A stretch of DNA of 36,790 nt from Bacteroidales bacterium (GCA_017632935.1 JAGBQJ010000004.1:1-36790), one strand, 5' to 3'. Shown: positions 15,107 through 24,777, counted from the stretch's first letter. A program made the numbers and translations. The notes: generated by a model not told the origin, from the sequence alone.

Positions 15107-16840
15107 ATGTCCGAGCCATTGCTCTCCATAAAAAACCTCAAAGTCGCCTTCAAGCACGAAAGCCAATGGGTTGAAGCCGTCCACGGCATCGACCTCGATG
15201 TGGCGGCAGGCCGCACTTTGGGGCTGGTTGGCGAGTCGGGCTCAGGCAAGTCGGTGAGTTCGCTGGCGGTGATGCGCCTGCTCAACGAGAGGGTGAGCAG
15301 CATCGAGGCCGACAGCATCAGGCTTGAAGGCGAGGAAATCAAAGGCTACACAGAATCCCAGATGGCCGAGGTGCGCGGCAAGCGCATCGCTATGATCTTC
15401 CAGGAGCCCATGACCTCGCTGAATCCAGTGTACAAATGCGGCTTTCAGGTCAGCGAGATGATTTTGCAGCATGAGCCAGTGAGTCGTGACTTGGCACGCG
15501 AACGGGCGATTGATCTTTTCAAACAAGTGATGTTGCCCCGCCCTGAGGCCATCTACGACAGCTATCCCCATGAGCTCTCGGGTGGGCAGAAACAACGCGT
15601 GATGATTGCCATGGCCATCGCCTGCCATCCCCAGCTGCTCATCGCCGACGAGCCCACTACCGCCTTGGACGTGACCGTGCAGTTAGAGATCCTCAAGCTC
15701 CTGCGCAAGTTGCAAGCCGAGACGGGCATGGGCATGATCTTCATCACCCACGACCTGGGCGTGGTGGCCGAAATCGCCGACGACGTGGCCGTGATGCACA
15801 ACGGCGAGATCCTCGAACGCGGCACGGTCAACGACATCATGAAGCACCCGCAACACCCTTATACTCAAGGGCTTCTGGCTTGTCGTCCGCCCATGGACGT
15901 GCGCCTCAAGCGCCTGCCCATCGTGAAAGAGTTCCTCGACGGGCAATGGCAAGGCGGCAAGGAACAGATTCTGCACGACCTGCAAATCACCGATGAAGAG
16001 CGGCAAGCGCACCTGAAGCAGCTTTATAACCGTCAGCCTTTGTTGAAGGTGGAGCATCTGCAGACTTGGTATCCTTTGCGCAAGGGCGTGTTTAGCCGCG
16101 TCTACGGCCATGTGAAAGCCGTTGACGATGTGAGCCTTGAAGTCTACGAGGGAGAGACCCTCGGCCTTGTGGGTGAGTCCGGCTGCGGTAAGACCACCTT
16201 AGGGCGCAGCATCCTGCGCCTGGCCGAGCCCACAGGCGGCAAGGTGTGGTTTGATGGCGTGGAAGTGACCGCTTTGAAGGGACAGGCTTTGCGCGACTTC
16301 CGCAAACAGGCGCAGATTGTGTTTCAAGACCCCTACTCTAGCCTCAACCCAAGGAGCACCATCGGCGAGGCCATCGCCGAGCCTATGCGGGTGCATGGCA
16401 TCGAAACCGACAAGGCCCAATGCCGTTCCAAAGTCTGCGACTTGTTGGAGCAGGTAGGCTTGAAAGCCGAGCATTACGACCGTTATCCGCACGAGTTCTC
16501 TGGCGGACAGCGGCAGCGCATCTGCATCGCCCGCGCCTTGGCGGTCGACCCGAGGCTAGTGATTTGCGACGAGTCGGTGTCGGCCTTGGACGTGTCGGTG
16601 CAGGCACAGGTCTTGAATCTGCTCAACCGGCTGAAGGCTGAGCGCGGCCTCACTTATATCTTCATCTCGCACGACCTGAGCGTGGTGCGTTTCATGAGCG
16701 ACCGCATAGTGGTGATGTACAACGGCAAGTCCGTAGAGATAAACGAAGCGGATGCTCTGTTCGAACATCCGCTTAACGCTTATACCAAAAAACTAATTGA
16801 TGCCCTTCCGGGAAGGGAACATCATTTCAACAATACCTGA
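15107..16840 (+). CDS. Dipeptide/oligopeptide ABC transporter, fused dual ATP-binding protein (DppD-DppF type)
   Basis: 577 residues holding two complete ABC domains. Domain 1: Walker A GESGSGKS (42-49), signature LSGGQKQR (157-164), Walker B LLIADE (177-182). A linker with the Opp/Dpp C-terminal motif [12 protein letters not shown] (250-261) follows. Domain 2: Walker A GESGCGKT (356-363), signature FSGGQRQR (464-471), Walker B LVICDE (484-489) followed by SVSALD where many homologues have PVSALD. Such fusions serve peptide importers (YejF/GsiA/DdpDF type). No permease or binding protein adjoins it; the permease at 4054 is the obvious candidate partner. Its 3' end overlaps the convergent M49-like gene by 19 bp. 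Confidence 0.93.
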   Translation: MSEPLLSIKNLKVAFKHESQWVEAVHGIDLDVAAGRTLGLVGESGSGKSVSSLAVMRLLNERVSSIEADSIRLEGEEIKGYTESQMAEVRGKRIAMIFQEPMTSLNPVYKCGFQVSEMILQHEPVSRDLARERAIDLFKQVMLPRPEAIYDSYPHELSGGQKQRVMIAMAIACHPQLLIADEPTTALDVTVQLEILKLLRKLQAETGMGMIFITHDLGVVAEIADDVAVMHNGEILERGTVNDIMKHPQHPYTQGLLACRPPMDVRLKRLPIVKEFLDGQWQGGKEQILHDLQITDEERQAHLKQLYNRQPLLKVEHLQTWYPLRKGVFSRVYGHVKAVDDVSLEVYEGETLGLVGESGCGKTTLGRSILRLAEPTGGKVWFDGVEVTALKGQALRDFRKQAQIVFQDPYSSLNPRSTIGEAIAEPMRVHGIETDKAQCRSKVCDLLEQVGLKAEHYDRYPHEFSGGQRQRICIARALAVDPRLVICDESVSALDVSVQAQVLNLLNRLKAERGLTYIFISHDLSVVRFMSDRIVVMYNGKSVEINEADALFEHPLNAYTKKLIDALPGREHHFNNT

Positions 16841-18468
16841 GGCCCCATGTTGAAGTAGATGTCGGTGGGGATGCCGGCGGCGTTGACCTTGTCAAGGTCG
16901 GCCTGCAGCTCGGGATGGATGACGCTCATCTCACCCAGCCAGGCCTTCACAGCCTCGTAGTCGCCGTCGCCCTGGTGCTTCAGGATGTCGCCCGCCAACT
17001 TCTCCACGGCTACCTTCATCTTCTCGAAATCGATGGAATACTTGCCTTCTTCGTTGCGAACGAAAGCGCCTTCATTCTGGAAGTAGTTGAAAGTAAGCAT
17101 ATTGGCCTTGCCATGAGCACTGGCGGCACCGAAACGCACCGAGCGGAAGATGCCCGCCATGAAGGTGGTGTAGTTGTCTTCCATCGTGGTGTTGGTGTAC
17201 ACGCCCATTTCGGCGAGCTTGGTCACGAGATAGAGACCCAGCACGTCGGCCTTGGCCTCTTCGATGGCACTGTATTGGTTGCCCAGAGCCTCACGCACTG
17301 TCCCCTTGCCGTCGATGGTGTTCTTGATGCCCATGCCGTGGGCGGTCTCGTGGAACATCACGTTGGCGAAGAAGGCGTCAAACTTGATGTTGTCCATCGA
17401 CTCGGGCGTCATCAGCTCCTTGGCGATGGGGACGAGTATCTTGTCGAACTTGGCCTGCATGGAGTTCTTGAGCTGGAGCTTGCGGGTGCCGCGCTTCAGC
17501 TGCACGCGCTCGTCGTTGGGCAGGTTGATGGCGATGGTCTTGCTGTTGGCGTTGCAATCGCCAGCGTAGAAGACGGCATCGTAGGCGGCCAGGTCGAGGT
17601 CGGCACCCGGCACTTCCTTCTTATATTCCTCAGGCACAGGCAATTGCTTTTGCAACTCAGGCACGTATGCAGCATAGCGAGCCAGCTGTTTGGTCCACTC
17701 CTGATCCTTGATGAGGATAAAGGCTTCATGGGCGGCCTTGATGCCATAACGGGCATCAGTGTAGTTCTCGATGGGACCAACGACCATATCGATGTTATTG
17801 TTGCGGACATCCATCCACTGCAGGTCGCTCTCCAGATAATCATCGGTGCGGAGGGCCTTAGCGCGGAGCTTCAGATAGGTGGCAAACTCCTTGTCGCCAG
17901 CGAGTTCCGAGGCTTGGTCGAGCAGCGAGGCGGCCTTCTCGATTTGTTCGGCGAAGTAGTCGTGGTACCACACGCACTTGAGGGCGCCGTTCTCATCGCG
18001 GACGACCATGGTGTATTGGCTGGTCTTGTTGGGGTCGTCGAAAGCGTTCCATTCCTCCTCGGTCATGTCGATGGGATAGAACTGGGCGCCGGCGGGTTTT
18101 TCGCCGATGCCTTCCACGAAGGGCTTGTTGCCATCGAGGCCGTCCCAGGCACCGTAGGTGATGGTGGCCATCTTACGCAAGTCAGCGTTATCGCCGATTC
18201 GGGTCATGAGTTCTTCCTTGTCGCCATAGTTCTCCATCCAGAAGAGCTGATCCATGATGTTGGCGGCTTCGAAGAGCAGCGGCAGCATCTCGCGTTCGTT
18301 CTGACTGAGGTGGCTGATGTCGGAGGTGAGGGTGTACTCGGCGTATTTGTCCGAGAGGTTGCTTTGTTGCTGAACGGGCTCCGGGGTCGGTTCAGGCTTC
18401 TTGGTGTCGTCGCAGGCGGTGGCGCCGATGGCCAGGGCTGCGATAATGGCTAGGTACTTGATTTTCAT
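16822..18468 (-). CDS. M49-like (dipeptidyl peptidase III-related) metallopeptidase lipoprotein
   Basis: 548 residues from the ATG at 18468, the start of a lipoprotein signal (IGATAC, Cys19); the longer ORF start at 18594 lies inside the upstream gene and is rejected. Zinc-site candidates are HETAH (373-377) and EEAKAD (403-408), which parallel HELLGH and EECRA(D/E) of M49 dipeptidyl peptidase III, but with the standard HExxH spacing instead of the HExxxH of that family. The N-terminal half resembles the helical part of M49 proteins (YGAWDGLDGNKPFVEG, MVVGPIENYTDARYG). It is probably exposed on the envelope and acts on peptides. It is the third gene after biotin carboxylase and acyl-CoA dehydrogenase, 25 bp from the latter, with no terminator between. 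Confidence 0.72.
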   Translation of the reverse strand: MKIKYLAIIAALAIGATACDDTKKPEPTPEPVQQQSNLSDKYAEYTLTSDISHLSQNEREMLPLLFEAANIMDQLFWMENYGDKEELMTRIGDNADLRKMATITYGAWDGLDGNKPFVEGIGEKPAGAQFYPIDMTEEEWNAFDDPNKTSQYTMVVRDENGALKCVWYHDYFAEQIEKAASLLDQASELAGDKEFATYLKLRAKALRTDDYLESDLQWMDVRNNNIDMVVGPIENYTDARYGIKAAHEAFILIKDQEWTKQLARYAAYVPELQKQLPVPEEYKKEVPGADLDLAAYDAVFYAGDCNANSKTIAINLPNDERVQLKRGTRKLQLKNSMQAKFDKILVPIAKELMTPESMDNIKFDAFFANVMFHETAHGMGIKNTIDGKGTVREALGNQYSAIEEAKADVLGLYLVTKLAEMGVYTNTTMEDNYTTFMAGIFRSVRFGAASAHGKANMLTFNYFQNEGAFVRNEEGKYSIDFEKMKVAVEKLAGDILKHQGDGDYEAVKAWLGEMSVIHPELQADLDKVNAAGIPTDIYFNMGPQVLLK

Positions 18469-18493
18469 ATTGATATGTATTAATAATAGATTC

Positions 18494-19636
18494 TTAACAT
18501 CCAATGGCACGGGAGATGACCAAGCGGAGAATCTCCGAGGTGCCTTCGCCGATTTGGAGGATGCGTTGGTCGCGGTAGAAGCGCTCCATGTCAAACTCCT
18601 TCAGCAGGCCGTGGCCACCCATCACCTGGACAGCTTTGTCACAGACCTCGGCGGCCACTTCGGAGCAGTAGAGCTTGGCCATAGCTGCTTCCTTACCAAA
18701 GGGACGGTGCTGGTCCTTGAGCCAACAGGCACGGTAGAGCAGGCCGCGCGCCGCCTCAATCTTCATGGCCATGTCAGCCAGCTTGAAGCCAACAGCCTGG
18801 AACTTGGAGACGGGCTTGCCGAACTGCACGCGTTTCTTCGAGTAGGCCAAGGCCATCTCGTAGGCGCCCTGTGCGCAGCCCAGACCCATGGCAGCTATCG
18901 AAAGACGGCCCGAGTCGAGGGTGGCGAGCATGATGTGGGAGCCTTCGCCCGGCTTGCCGAGGATACAGTCATCGCCAAGACGTACATCGTTGAAGATCAG
19001 CTTGCCCGTGTTGGAGGCACGCCACATCATCTTGTCGTGCATGGGCGTCTGGGTGAAGCCTTCCTTCTTGTTCTCAACGAGCAACGCGGTGAACTCAGGT
19101 TTGCCGTCTTTCTCGCCCGACACGGCCTGCACGGTGGTGCCGAGGCTGATGGGCGTCGCGCTGTTGGTGATAAAGATCTTGGAGCCGTTGAGGTGCCACA
19201 GCGTGCCGTCGTATTGCGCGGTGGTCTTGGTGCCGCGCGAGTCGCTGCCGGCATCTTCCTCGGTCAGGCCGAAGCCCCAGAGACGGTCTTTGCAGAGCTG
19301 AGGCAAGTAACGTCGTTTCTGTTCCTCGGTGCCGTAGTCCTTGATGGGGCCGATACCCAAGGAGTTGTCGGCGGCGATGGTGGCAGCGGTGGAGCCGTCC
19401 ACACGGGCCAACTCCTCCACGGCGATGATATAGCTCAGGTTGTCGAGCCCTTGACCGCCGTATTCCTTCGGGACGGTCATGCCCAAAAGGCCTTGCTCGG
19501 CCATCTTCAGGGTTAATTCGACATCGAAATGCTGGTCTTCGTCGTTTTGGCGGGCGACGGGTTTCACTTCTTGTTCGGCGAAGTCGCGCACGCGCTGGCG
19601 GAGGGCTTCCTGGTCTTGTGTGAGATCGAAATTCAT
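18494..19636 (-). CDS. Acyl-CoA dehydrogenase (short/branched-chain type)
   Basis: 380 residues from the ATG at 19636 (MNFDLTQDQEALRQRVRDFA); the ORF start eight codons upstream gives an atypical N-terminus. FAD enzyme that oxidises acyl-CoA to 2-enoyl-CoA with an electron-transfer flavoprotein. Visible are the flavin-site block GFGLTEEDAGSD (121-132), FITNS (155-159), the R..FGKP segment and the C-terminal QIGEGTSEILR (361-371), where Glu364 is the expected catalytic base. I cannot tell butyryl-, isovaleryl- or other specificity from motifs alone. It follows the biotin carboxylase gene by 42 bp that contain a small palindromic repeat. Confidence 0.93.
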   Translation of the reverse strand: MNFDLTQDQEALRQRVRDFAEQEVKPVARQNDEDQHFDVELTLKMAEQGLLGMTVPKEYGGQGLDNLSYIIAVEELARVDGSTAATIAADNSLGIGPIKDYGTEEQKRRYLPQLCKDRLWGFGLTEEDAGSDSRGTKTTAQYDGTLWHLNGSKIFITNSATPISLGTTVQAVSGEKDGKPEFTALLVENKKEGFTQTPMHDKMMWRASNTGKLIFNDVRLGDDCILGKPGEGSHIMLATLDSGRLSIAAMGLGCAQGAYEMALAYSKKRVQFGKPVSKFQAVGFKLADMAMKIEAARGLLYRACWLKDQHRPFGKEAAMAKLYCSEVAAEVCDKAVQVMGGHGLLKEFDMERFYRDQRILQIGEGTSEILRLVISRAIGC

Positions 19637-19652
19637 ATTATCTTGTTTTATC

Positions 19653-19671
19653 GGACGCATACGATGCGTCC
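19653..19671. repeat. Small palindromic repeat, GGACGCA type, copy 1
   Basis: GGACGCAT and ATGCGTCC form a perfect 8-bp stem around ACG, followed by CTA on the plus strand. A sister copy with the same stem core, loop length and CTA follows at 27507. Confidence 0.65.
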
Positions 19672-19678
19672 CTACAGG

Positions 19679-21670
19679 CTATTCTAACACGATTAATTGC
19701 ATTTTATTGTCTACCATCTGGCCTTCGGTAACAAGAATTTTCTTCACCTTGGCCTTGCCAGCGGCGACGATGTTGTTTTCCATCTTCATGGCCTCAACGA
19801 CCATCATGATGGTGCCTTCCTTCACCTCATCACCTTCCTTAACGTTGATTTTCACCACCTTACCAGGCATAGGCGAGACCAGCCGCGACTTGTCGTTGGC
19901 CTGTTCCTTACAGGCGTAGTCGAGTGTGTCGTTGAGTTGGTCGGTGCGGTAGCAAGTGTAATTCAAACCATGGAAATTGACGATAGTCTTTTGCTCGTCG
20001 TTGACGGAGCAATAGACCGTCTCGGTGCGTCCGTTGAGCATGATCTTCAGCTGATGGTTGTCATATTGAATGAACTCCACTGCGAAGGGCTTCTCTCCTA
20101 CCCTTCCCTGAATTTTTCCAGCTTCGGCGGCGCTGATGCTGACAGGCACCTTGCGGCCTTCCACGTCCACAGTAATCTGCATGTGGTAGCGCCAATAGCC
20201 TATCTCCTCCCACACGTTCTCGGGGTGCTGCTCCACCTGTTTCTTACAGAAATCGAACATCAGGAATGCGGCGACTATATCGTTGACATTCTGCGTATTG
20301 CGATTCTCTTCCAAAGCCTTGATCAAAGCCTCTTGGTGTGAGGTGCAAAAGCCAGTGTCAATCTTGTTTTCGATGAAGTCCTCGTTTTTGATCACCTCCC
20401 AAAGGTAAGCCTTGTTGGTGGTAAGGCCTTGAATGATAAAGTCCTTCAAGGCGCGGCGGGCGGTGTCAATGGCCGAGGCGCGGTCTTTGGCATGACAGGT
20501 GAGCTTGGCAATCATGGGGTCGTAGGCCTCTGAGATCGAGCATGTCCCGTCGATGCTGCTGTCAACGCGGGCACCGCGTACCTGAGGCTCGTGGTAGGCT
20601 GTCACCTTGCCAGGCGTGGGCAGGAAGCCATTGGCGGGGTCTTCGGCGTAGACACGCAACTCAATGGCGTGACCATGGGGTTGTATCATGTCCTGTGTCC
20701 AGCCCATCTCCTTTCCTCTAGCGATGCGGATCTGTTCCTCCACGATGTCTATGCCCGTACGCATCTCGGTGACGGGGTGCTCCACCTGTATGCGGGTATT
20801 CATCTCCAAGAAGTAAAAGTTCAGGCCTTTGTCGACAAGGAACTCCACCGTGCCGGCATTGTGGTAGCCAATGGCCTTACAGAGTTTTACAGCAGTTTCA
20901 CATATCTGTTGACGTTTCTCCTCCGTCAACGTGGGCGAGGGCGACTCCTCGATAATCTTCTGATAGCGTCGTTGTATGGTACATTCGCGCTCGTGTAGAT
21001 GAATCACGTTGCCGAAATGGTCGGCAAGCACCTGCACCTCGATATGGCGCGGGGCTTCAATGTATTGCTCGACGAAGACAGTGCCATCGCCAAAATATTT
21101 CTCTGCCTCACGAGAGGCGCGTTCCAGTTCGTTCTTGAGGTCGTCTTTCTGCCAAACGATGTGCATGCCTTTGCCGCCGCCGCCAGCAGCCGCCTTGATT
21201 AAAATAGGATAAGGCAGGGCGTCGGCTTGCTCGAGGATCTCCTCGTGGCTACCCATCATGCCGAAGGTGACGGGAATGCCATGCTCAACGGCGATTTTGC
21301 GGGCGGCAATCTTGTTGCCCATGAGCCGCATAGACTGGGCATCAGGGCCGATGAAGATGAGGTTGTTGGCTTGGCAGGCCTCGGCCAGCTCGGGGCTCTC
21401 GGAAAGGAAGCCGTAGCCAGGATGTATGGCATCGGCACCTGAGTCGAGGGCCGCGTCAATGATCTTGCGAACGTTGAGGTAGGTGTCTTTCAGCGCGCCG
21501 TTGCCCAAGGGATAGGCTTCGTCGGCCATGCGCCTATGCAAGGCGTTGGCGTCGTTGTCGGCGAAAATCGCGACGGAAGCAATGTGCAACTTGCGCAAGG
21601 TTTTGATAACGCGCACTGCGATTTCGCCACGGTTAGCTATCAGGACTTTGTTTATTCTTTTACTATTCAT
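19679..21670 (-). CDS. Acyl-CoA carboxylase biotin carboxylase subunit with fused BCCP domain
   Basis: 663 residues. The biotin carboxylase part (1 to about 445) begins KVLIANRGEIAVR, has the ATP-grasp loop GGGGKG (163-168), HERECTIQRRYQKIIEESPSP and FLEMNTRIQVEHPVTEM. A middle BT-like region leads to a C-terminal biotinyl domain (PMPGKVVKINVKEGDEV, then EAMKMEN with biotin-accepting Lys about 629). This is the alpha-subunit layout of propionyl-, methylcrotonyl- or geranyl-CoA carboxylases. No carboxyltransferase gene is in the window. The start is the ATG at 21670, because the in-frame ATG at 21697 sits inside the upstream terminator hairpin. With acyl-CoA dehydrogenase next door, leucine/isovalerate-type metabolism is one option, by inference. 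Confidence 0.92.
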   Translation of the reverse strand: MNSKRINKVLIANRGEIAVRVIKTLRKLHIASVAIFADNDANALHRRMADEAYPLGNGALKDTYLNVRKIIDAALDSGADAIHPGYGFLSESPELAEACQANNLIFIGPDAQSMRLMGNKIAARKIAVEHGIPVTFGMMGSHEEILEQADALPYPILIKAAAGGGGKGMHIVWQKDDLKNELERASREAEKYFGDGTVFVEQYIEAPRHIEVQVLADHFGNVIHLHERECTIQRRYQKIIEESPSPTLTEEKRQQICETAVKLCKAIGYHNAGTVEFLVDKGLNFYFLEMNTRIQVEHPVTEMRTGIDIVEEQIRIARGKEMGWTQDMIQPHGHAIELRVYAEDPANGFLPTPGKVTAYHEPQVRGARVDSSIDGTCSISEAYDPMIAKLTCHAKDRASAIDTARRALKDFIIQGLTTNKAYLWEVIKNEDFIENKIDTGFCTSHQEALIKALEENRNTQNVNDIVAAFLMFDFCKKQVEQHPENVWEEIGYWRYHMQITVDVEGRKVPVSISAAEAGKIQGRVGEKPFAVEFIQYDNHQLKIMLNGRTETVYCSVNDEQKTIVNFHGLNYTCYRTDQLNDTLDYACKEQANDKSRLVSPMPGKVVKINVKEGDEVKEGTIMMVVEAMKMENNIVAAGKAKVKKILVTEGQMVDNKMQLIVLE

Positions 21671-21678
21671 GCATGCTT

Positions 21679-21713
21679 GAAAAAAGAGGACGGTCATTCG
21701 GCCGTCCTCTTGC
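21679..21713 (-). terminator. Terminator of the T9SS beta-propeller gene
   Basis: AGAGGACGG (21685-21693) and CCGTCCTCT (21702-21710) form a perfect 9-bp stem; the minus strand continues into a run of six T at 21685-21680. It lies between the T9SS gene and the biotin carboxylase gene and leaves no room for a separate promoter for the latter. Confidence 0.85.
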
Positions 21714-21734
21714 TTTTTCTCTAATAGGGTTAAA

Positions 21735-24647
21735 TCAATACACCATGAATTTCACAACGTCGGTCTTGGCACCCTGGCTGAGACGCAGGATGTAGGAGCC
21801 GCTGCTGAGGTTTTCAGCATTGACGTTGACTTGGTGTTTGCCTTCAGCGAGACGGCCCATATTCTGGTTCATCACCATACGGCCTGTCATGTCGAACACT
21901 TGGTAGCTGACGTTACCGCTTTCCATGAGTTCGAAGCTGACGGTAGCCTGGCTGCTGACCGGGTTAGGATAGATGCTCACGTTGACGTTGCTGACGCTCG
22001 GAGTCTCGGGCACGCTGGCGAAGTCTTTCTTATAGTTTTCGCAGCGGAAGATGCCACGGCCATAAGTGGCGGCATAAATGATACCCGTATTCTTGACGCC
22101 CGGGTAGACGGTCTCGAAGTCGCCTTCGTCGGTGTGGTTCACTGTGACGACATCTTCAACGCAGAGACGCTGTTGCTTGAGTTCCATGACCGGAACCTCG
22201 CCAAGGATTTCACTGTCGTAGGTCCAGGTGCTGAGGTTCTTCGTTCTGTAGATACCACGTTCTGTGCCGATGATGACATCGCCGGTCTCCATGTCGATTA
22301 CAGAAGAATAGACGGGCATCTTGGGCAAGTTGCCTTGCTTGGAGACGAAGGTGGGCTCGTCAGACATGGCGTTGGTGCTGTAGAACACGTAATCGTCGTT
22401 GCCATAGTTACCGCAAGTGACGAGGACTTTGTTCTTGTCGCGCGGGTCAACGGCAACAGAGGTGACGCACTGACCGCTGATGGGCAGCGTGATCTTGGTC
22501 ACGGTGGCGGCATAGGCCTCGTCGCCGATGGTGCCAGTGGCGTCATCAACAACGCTGTTCAGACCCGAGATGCGGAAGAACTTGCCATCCTTGAAGCCAA
22601 CGAAAACAACATCACCATCAGCAGAGATGTCCATGCAGAGCGGGTCGCCCTTGAAGTTACCACCATCAGCGGAGTTATCAGCAACCTTATACCAAACTGC
22701 TTCCTTGTCGAATTGCAACGGGGTACGGGTCATGCAGAAGTTATCGGTACCAGCGATGAAGAAGTAAGAAGTGATGGGATCATGCACTTCGATGGAGTCA
22801 CCAGCGGCGAGAGGAGCCGTCAACGTATAGTTGAAGGGGTATTTGTTGTTGCTCATCACCTGAACGGTGGTGTCGGCAGGAATTCTTTGTTCTGTGGTAT
22901 TGAAGAACCAAGTGGTCTCGGGGTTGAGTTGGTTGTTGTAGTTCTCGTGAAGAAGGACAGGAAGTCTGAATGAGGTGTTGGTCGCCAAGGACAATGCAGA
23001 GGTAAAGTTGCTCGAAACCCAGTCTTCACCAAGAGTTTCAGAACGCGAGACCCACGGCACACGATCAGAAGAACTAGTACCACCAGGATTCTTAGTACGA
23101 TAAGTCACGAAAATCGTGTTGGTATTGATTGTGGAGAATGCGCAAGGGCCAGCGCTGGAGCCTTCGGAGAAGATACCCATGTTGTCGCCCGAGGGGTTGA
23201 TCCAATTGCCCGTTCCCAGGGTATTGCCATTCTCGTCGCCAGCGATATACACTGTACCGTGATCGAGGCCGGCAGCCAAAACTTTAGTATCCTTGCCTGA
23301 ATAGGCCACATTGAATGCACGGAAAGTGACATAGTTGCGGTTGCAGTAGCTGAAAGTGAATCTGCCCGTGGCCTTATAGACACCACCATCGGTACCCACA
23401 TAACATTCTTGAGTATTGTTGGGGTTGAAGACCATCGTACGAAGACCGACATGGAGATAGTCCGGGAGATAGTAGTAAGAAGCGCTGTTTATCTGGTTGG
23501 CAATATACAAGCCATTGCCATCGGTGGCCGTCAACGACCAGAGGTAATAACCCATTACATAGACAAGGCCAGCGTTTTCAGGGTCAACCACAAGACCGTG
23601 GTTGTAAAGGCCGTTGCTGTTATAGATGTTGTGACCCTGGTTATTCGTCACAGAAGGCAGGGCAATACGCCAAGTCTCACCTTTGTCCTTGGAGACATAC
23701 ACACCCGTATGGGTGCCGCTGCTATTGATGAGGGCGACATACATGACATTGGGATCAGAAGGAGCGATGGCGATGTCAAGCATACCATTATTGGGCATCT
23801 GAGGCAGGAGGCTGTCACCTTGCAAGTTATTGGTGTTGCCGGAATGATCTTCCAAGTTTTCAATATCGCTGCCAATATAAACATGTCTGTCGATAGCTGC
23901 CATGATGGTATTGTCGCTACTCACCTTCACAGAATGAGCTACACCTTCAATGGCGGTTGACCAGGTATGACCACCGTCGCTCGAGTACATCAAGCCTTCG
24001 TTGGTGGCGGCCAGAAGCTTACCATCGGCGATGGCGAGTTCGTTAATAAACTGCCAAGCGTCCTCAGTGGGAGCCACGATTTGTTCGAACACGTCATCGG
24101 TGAGGGTGTAGAGACCCGTGCCGATGAAACTGTTGTCATAATCCTGTTGGCTAAGGCCATTGTGATCTGCGGAAGTACCGCCATCACCCGTACCGACATA
24201 GATGACACCGTTGGCGTCCTGAACCATGCAGCTGACCATCAGATTGAGGTTGCCCACTTGGTGCCAGGTCACGCCATGGTTGTAGGTCTTGTAGACACCA
24301 CCGCCTTTGGAGCCGATGTACACCACGCCGTTAGGATTGCCATAAGCGTTTTTCTTGTTATCATAAACGATTGCCGTGGTCTGACCACCCATGTTGTCAG
24401 GACCCATGTTGATCCAATAGAGCGGTTTGTCGGCACCATTCTTCGTTACTGGAGCCTGCATGGCTTTAAACATGTCAGCAGGATCGATCAAGCCCGTCTT
24501 TTGGTTAGCGCGGAGACTGCCCATGAAGCTTTCCGCATTGTTGATTTGCTTGCGCGGGACATAGTGTCCACCTTGGTCAGCAATCACTGACTGACCTAAG
24601 ATCATGATTACCAGAAGTAAACTGAAAGGTAAAAATCTCTTTTTCAT
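21735..24647 (-). CDS. Large secreted beta-propeller protein with T9SS type A C-terminal sorting domain
   Basis: 970 residues; signal peptide MKKRFLPFSLLLVIMILGQSVIA. The body repeats BNR/sortilin-like propeller blades: GGGVYKTYNHGVTWHQVG, GLMYSSDGGHTWSTA, GVYVSKDKGETWRIA, GGVYKATGRF and RGIYRTKNLSTWTYD. The last 80 residues are a type A T9SS signal: IYPNPVSSQATVSFELMESG, then VFDMTGRMVMNQ, then LSSGSYILRLSQG and the terminal VKFMVY. The protein is therefore exported through the type IX system and attached to or released from the cell surface. Ligand or enzyme activity is unknown; no catalytic motif was recognised. Promoter at 24716-24723, terminator at 21679-21713, so a monocistronic unit. 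Confidence 0.92.
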   Translation of the reverse strand: MKKRFLPFSLLLVIMILGQSVIADQGGHYVPRKQINNAESFMGSLRANQKTGLIDPADMFKAMQAPVTKNGADKPLYWINMGPDNMGGQTTAIVYDNKKNAYGNPNGVVYIGSKGGGVYKTYNHGVTWHQVGNLNLMVSCMVQDANGVIYVGTGDGGTSADHNGLSQQDYDNSFIGTGLYTLTDDVFEQIVAPTEDAWQFINELAIADGKLLAATNEGLMYSSDGGHTWSTAIEGVAHSVKVSSDNTIMAAIDRHVYIGSDIENLEDHSGNTNNLQGDSLLPQMPNNGMLDIAIAPSDPNVMYVALINSSGTHTGVYVSKDKGETWRIALPSVTNNQGHNIYNSNGLYNHGLVVDPENAGLVYVMGYYLWSLTATDGNGLYIANQINSASYYYLPDYLHVGLRTMVFNPNNTQECYVGTDGGVYKATGRFTFSYCNRNYVTFRAFNVAYSGKDTKVLAAGLDHGTVYIAGDENGNTLGTGNWINPSGDNMGIFSEGSSAGPCAFSTINTNTIFVTYRTKNPGGTSSSDRVPWVSRSETLGEDWVSSNFTSALSLATNTSFRLPVLLHENYNNQLNPETTWFFNTTEQRIPADTTVQVMSNNKYPFNYTLTAPLAAGDSIEVHDPITSYFFIAGTDNFCMTRTPLQFDKEAVWYKVADNSADGGNFKGDPLCMDISADGDVVFVGFKDGKFFRISGLNSVVDDATGTIGDEAYAATVTKITLPISGQCVTSVAVDPRDKNKVLVTCGNYGNDDYVFYSTNAMSDEPTFVSKQGNLPKMPVYSSVIDMETGDVIIGTERGIYRTKNLSTWTYDSEILGEVPVMELKQQRLCVEDVVTVNHTDEGDFETVYPGVKNTGIIYAATYGRGIFRCENYKKDFASVPETPSVSNVNVSIYPNPVSSQATVSFELMESGNVSYQVFDMTGRMVMNQNMGRLAEGKHQVNVNAENLSSGSYILRLSQGAKTDVVKFMVY

Positions 24648-24715
24648 ATCGTGAAATTTTAATTAATTCTTTCTTTTACACGTGTTTTGACACTTTTTCA
24701 CTTTAATATGGTCTG

Positions 24716-24723
24716 CAAATATA
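24716..24723 (-). promoter_or_regulatory. -7 box of the T9SS protein gene
   Basis: The minus strand reads TATATTTG, 68 bp before the ATG at 24647. The intervening leader is AT-rich. Confidence 0.7.
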
Positions 24724-24751
24724 GGACATTCTTTCAATGAAAATACATTTT

Positions 24752-24777
24752 GAGGAAAAAAAATTCATTTTTTTCTC
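24752..24777. terminator. AT-rich hairpin between batE and the T9SS gene, possible batE terminator
   Basis: GAGGAAAAAAAA and TTTTTTTCTC can pair around TTCA. The stem is nearly all A-T, so its strength as a terminator is doubtful, but it is the only candidate between the batE stop and the next promoter. Confidence 0.35.

Noticed and set aside
15005-15119. Upstream start at 15119 for the lipoprotein gene
   Set aside because: The extension lacks a signal peptide, crosses the divergent promoter region, and a lipobox signal begins at 15005.
16803-16817. CCCTTCCGGGAAGGG hairpin as a terminator of the dual ATPase gene
   Set aside because: It is inside the coding region and not followed by a T-run; the convergent genes simply overlap by 19 bp.
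16915-18453. 512-residue plus-strand ORF
   Set aside because: Antisense to the M49-like lipoprotein gene, which has a signal peptide, lipobox and zinc motifs.
18401-19516. 371-residue plus-strand ORF
   Set aside because: Antisense to acyl-CoA dehydrogenase.
21670-21697. Upstream start at 21697 for the biotin carboxylase
   Set aside because: That ATG lies in the loop/stem of the preceding terminator.
21831-22973. 380-residue plus-strand ORF
   Set aside because: Antisense to the T9SS propeller protein.
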